The position numbers and the translations under genes were made by a program. This document shows positions 63,037 to 64,000 of a stretch of 64,000 bases of DNA, piece by piece. The DNA lies in the NCBI GenBank assembly GCA_038134525.1, contig JAYPVI010000003.1, forward strand, positions 124,001-188,000, in the 5' to 3' direction. The notes below the pieces were generated by a model. It was not told the DNA's origin. It made no database searches and was given only the letters and a program-made list of their open reading frames with translations. Positions within the stretch are counted from its first letter, which is position 1. Each line of letters opens with the position of its first letter. The stretch is from GCA-002727735 sp038134525 (lineage in GTDB: Bacteria; Bacteroidota; Bacteroidia; Flavobacteriales_D; Parvicellaceae).

Positions 63037-64000
63037 TTAAAAAGACACTAGAATTCCAAGTGTTAACACTTCTTTAAACTGTACAGTTGCTCCTTTTTTT
63101 TGGATTTTATTTCCGTTTTCATCAGTATAAGGTATGCCTTGATTGTTTAACAAATAAACTGGACTTCCATTACGGTTAAATCTTGGTATTTTGGTGTCAT
63201 GATCATACACTAAATAGGAAGAAAAAGTAACACTAAATAATTTTTTGAGTTTATATGAAATTAATGTTTCCCAAGTAACATCGATATTCTCGGGTTGCTC
63301 AACATAATTACTAAATAAACTAATGTTTGTTTTCAGATTTAAATCATTGATTTTTAAAAACGAAGACTTACTGTAATTTAAGTTTAAATAGCCACCGGCT
63401 TCTAATCTCACTTTCTTCCCAGCAACAACTCCAAAAACGCCTTGTGAATATAGCGTTTCGTCTAGAATAATGGTGGATTTCATTGTGGCTGGCGAGATGA
63501 AACAAGACAGTTCTTGGTCTTTCTTATAATCAAATCCTAATGCTAAAATGGGAAAAGCAGGCGAGAAAAATTTCGAAAAATAATTATTTTCTGTAATTTC
63601 TTCAGGCGAGTTAAACCCTTTTTCAAATTGAGTTCTGAAATTGAATAAAATGGTATAATCCCATTTATATTTTGTTTTTCTACCAAATTTTGAGGTAAGT
63701 TCTATACGATCATCATTTTTCATCCAAGGAATACTATCCCCAAAGCCATTTCTTATAATTCCATAGGATAAAGTGAGTTGATTCATCCATGATATTTTTT
63801 GGTGTTTAAGAAGTAAATAGTTGTTTGTTAATCCTTGGATAGACATTGAATTTTGACCACCACCAGCCCAATTGTACAAACCAACGCGATTAAATCCAAC
63901 ATTAATTATTGAACCTTTAATCCAAAAATTGGAATCCACATTAAATGTGGTATCAGGAAGCGTAATTTTTTTTTGCCATTCTTTTAAATTCTGTGCATTT
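63037..64000 (-). CDS. DUF3078-like outer-membrane protein (5' part outside window)
   Basis: The frame stays open to the right edge, so the N-terminus is missing; the GTG at 63939 is not a true start because the sequence before it (LKEWQKKITLPDTTFNVDSN) is still coding-like. The visible 320 residues contain the NVGFNRVGLYNWAGGGQNS segment typical of DUF3078 proteins. Alternating hydrophobic strands end in LTLGILVSF, suggesting a beta-barrel with a C-terminal Phe. Members are common in Bacteroidota and of unknown function; a role in outer-membrane or cell-surface structure is a guess. Confidence 0.82.
   Translation of the reverse strand, partial: NAQNLKEWQKKITLPDTTFNVDSNFWIKGSIINVGFNRVGLYNWAGGGQNSMSIQGLTNNYLLLKHQKISWMNQLTLSYGIIRNGFGDSIPWMKNDDRIELTSKFGRKTKYKWDYTILFNFRTQFEKGFNSPEEITENNYFSKFFSPAFPILALGFDYKKDQELSCFISPATMKSTIILDETLYSQGVFGVVAGKKVRLEAGGYLNLNYSKSSFLKINDLNLKTNISLFSNYVEQPENIDVTWETLISYKLKKLFSVTFSSYLVYDHDTKIPRFNRNGSPVYLLNNQGIPYTDENGNKIQKKGATVQFKEVLTLGILVSF

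Overview
The window looks like a piece of an AT-rich Bacteroidota chromosome, most likely Flavobacteriales. The reasons are a gliding/type IX secretion (T9SS) component (PorW/SprE-like), secreted proteins with T9SS C-terminal sorting domains, SprB repeats, TonB-dependent receptors with carboxypeptidase-like plug extensions, a DUF2723 membrane protein, bactofilin, and promoters fitting the Bacteroidota -7 consensus TAnnTTTG rather than TATAAT. I cannot name the genus. Genes are tightly packed; four convergent pairs share a 4-bp TTAA stop overlap, and TTG starts are unusually frequent (rpoN, amt, four array genes).

Layout. 1-8.2 kb (minus): a truncated penicillin-acylase-type hydrolase behind a tetR-tolC-mfp-rnd efflux operon, with a palindrome that could be the TetR operator. 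8.3-11.8 kb: asnS, rpoN (sigma-54), a PAP2-like membrane protein. 11.8-12.8 kb: galE (minus). 12.9-18.2 kb: an apparent seven-gene operon, SRPBCC protein, DinB-like protein, then five related membrane proteins (A1-B1-C-B2-A2) in a tandem array with duplicated junctions; this is the least explained part of the window. 18.2-22.6 kb: TonB receptor, purQ, DUF6427-like membrane protein, a 61-aa membrane protein. 22.7-29.7 kb: a 2355-aa T9SS cargo protein. 29.8-32.0 kb: PPK2 kinase and purD. 32.2-34.8 kb: HMA metal-binding protein and TonB receptor, probably a metal uptake pair. 34.8-39.6 kb: polysaccharide deacetylase and DUF2723 protein. 39.7 kb: tRNA-Gln with promoter and terminator. 40.1-43.5 kb: DUF4190 lipoprotein, YkuK-like protein, T9SS metalloprotease, and a decayed CBM6-T9SS pseudogene. 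43.6-47.0 kb: lipoprotein, aspartate kinase, ammonium transporter with a coupled 73-aa leader gene. 47.2-51.5 kb: fbp and mfd. 51.5-56.2 kb (minus): the conserved yceD-rpmF-plsX-fabH-accB-accC lipid/ribosome cluster. 56.2-64 kb: M23 peptidase, PorW/SprE, bactofilin, universal stress protein, lysS, and a DUF3078-type protein cut by the window end.

Most of the window is housekeeping (tRNA charging, purine and fatty acid synthesis, repair-coupled transcription, nitrogen uptake) with surface functions interspersed: efflux, TonB uptake, T9SS export and its cargo. The PorW/SprE-like protein is part of the machinery that would export the giant adhesin-like protein and the metalloprotease; the CBM6 pseudogene was once a third cargo. 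The items most worth a second look are the five-gene paralogue array, the nested architecture of the giant protein, and the amt leader gene with a palindrome inside its promoter spacer.
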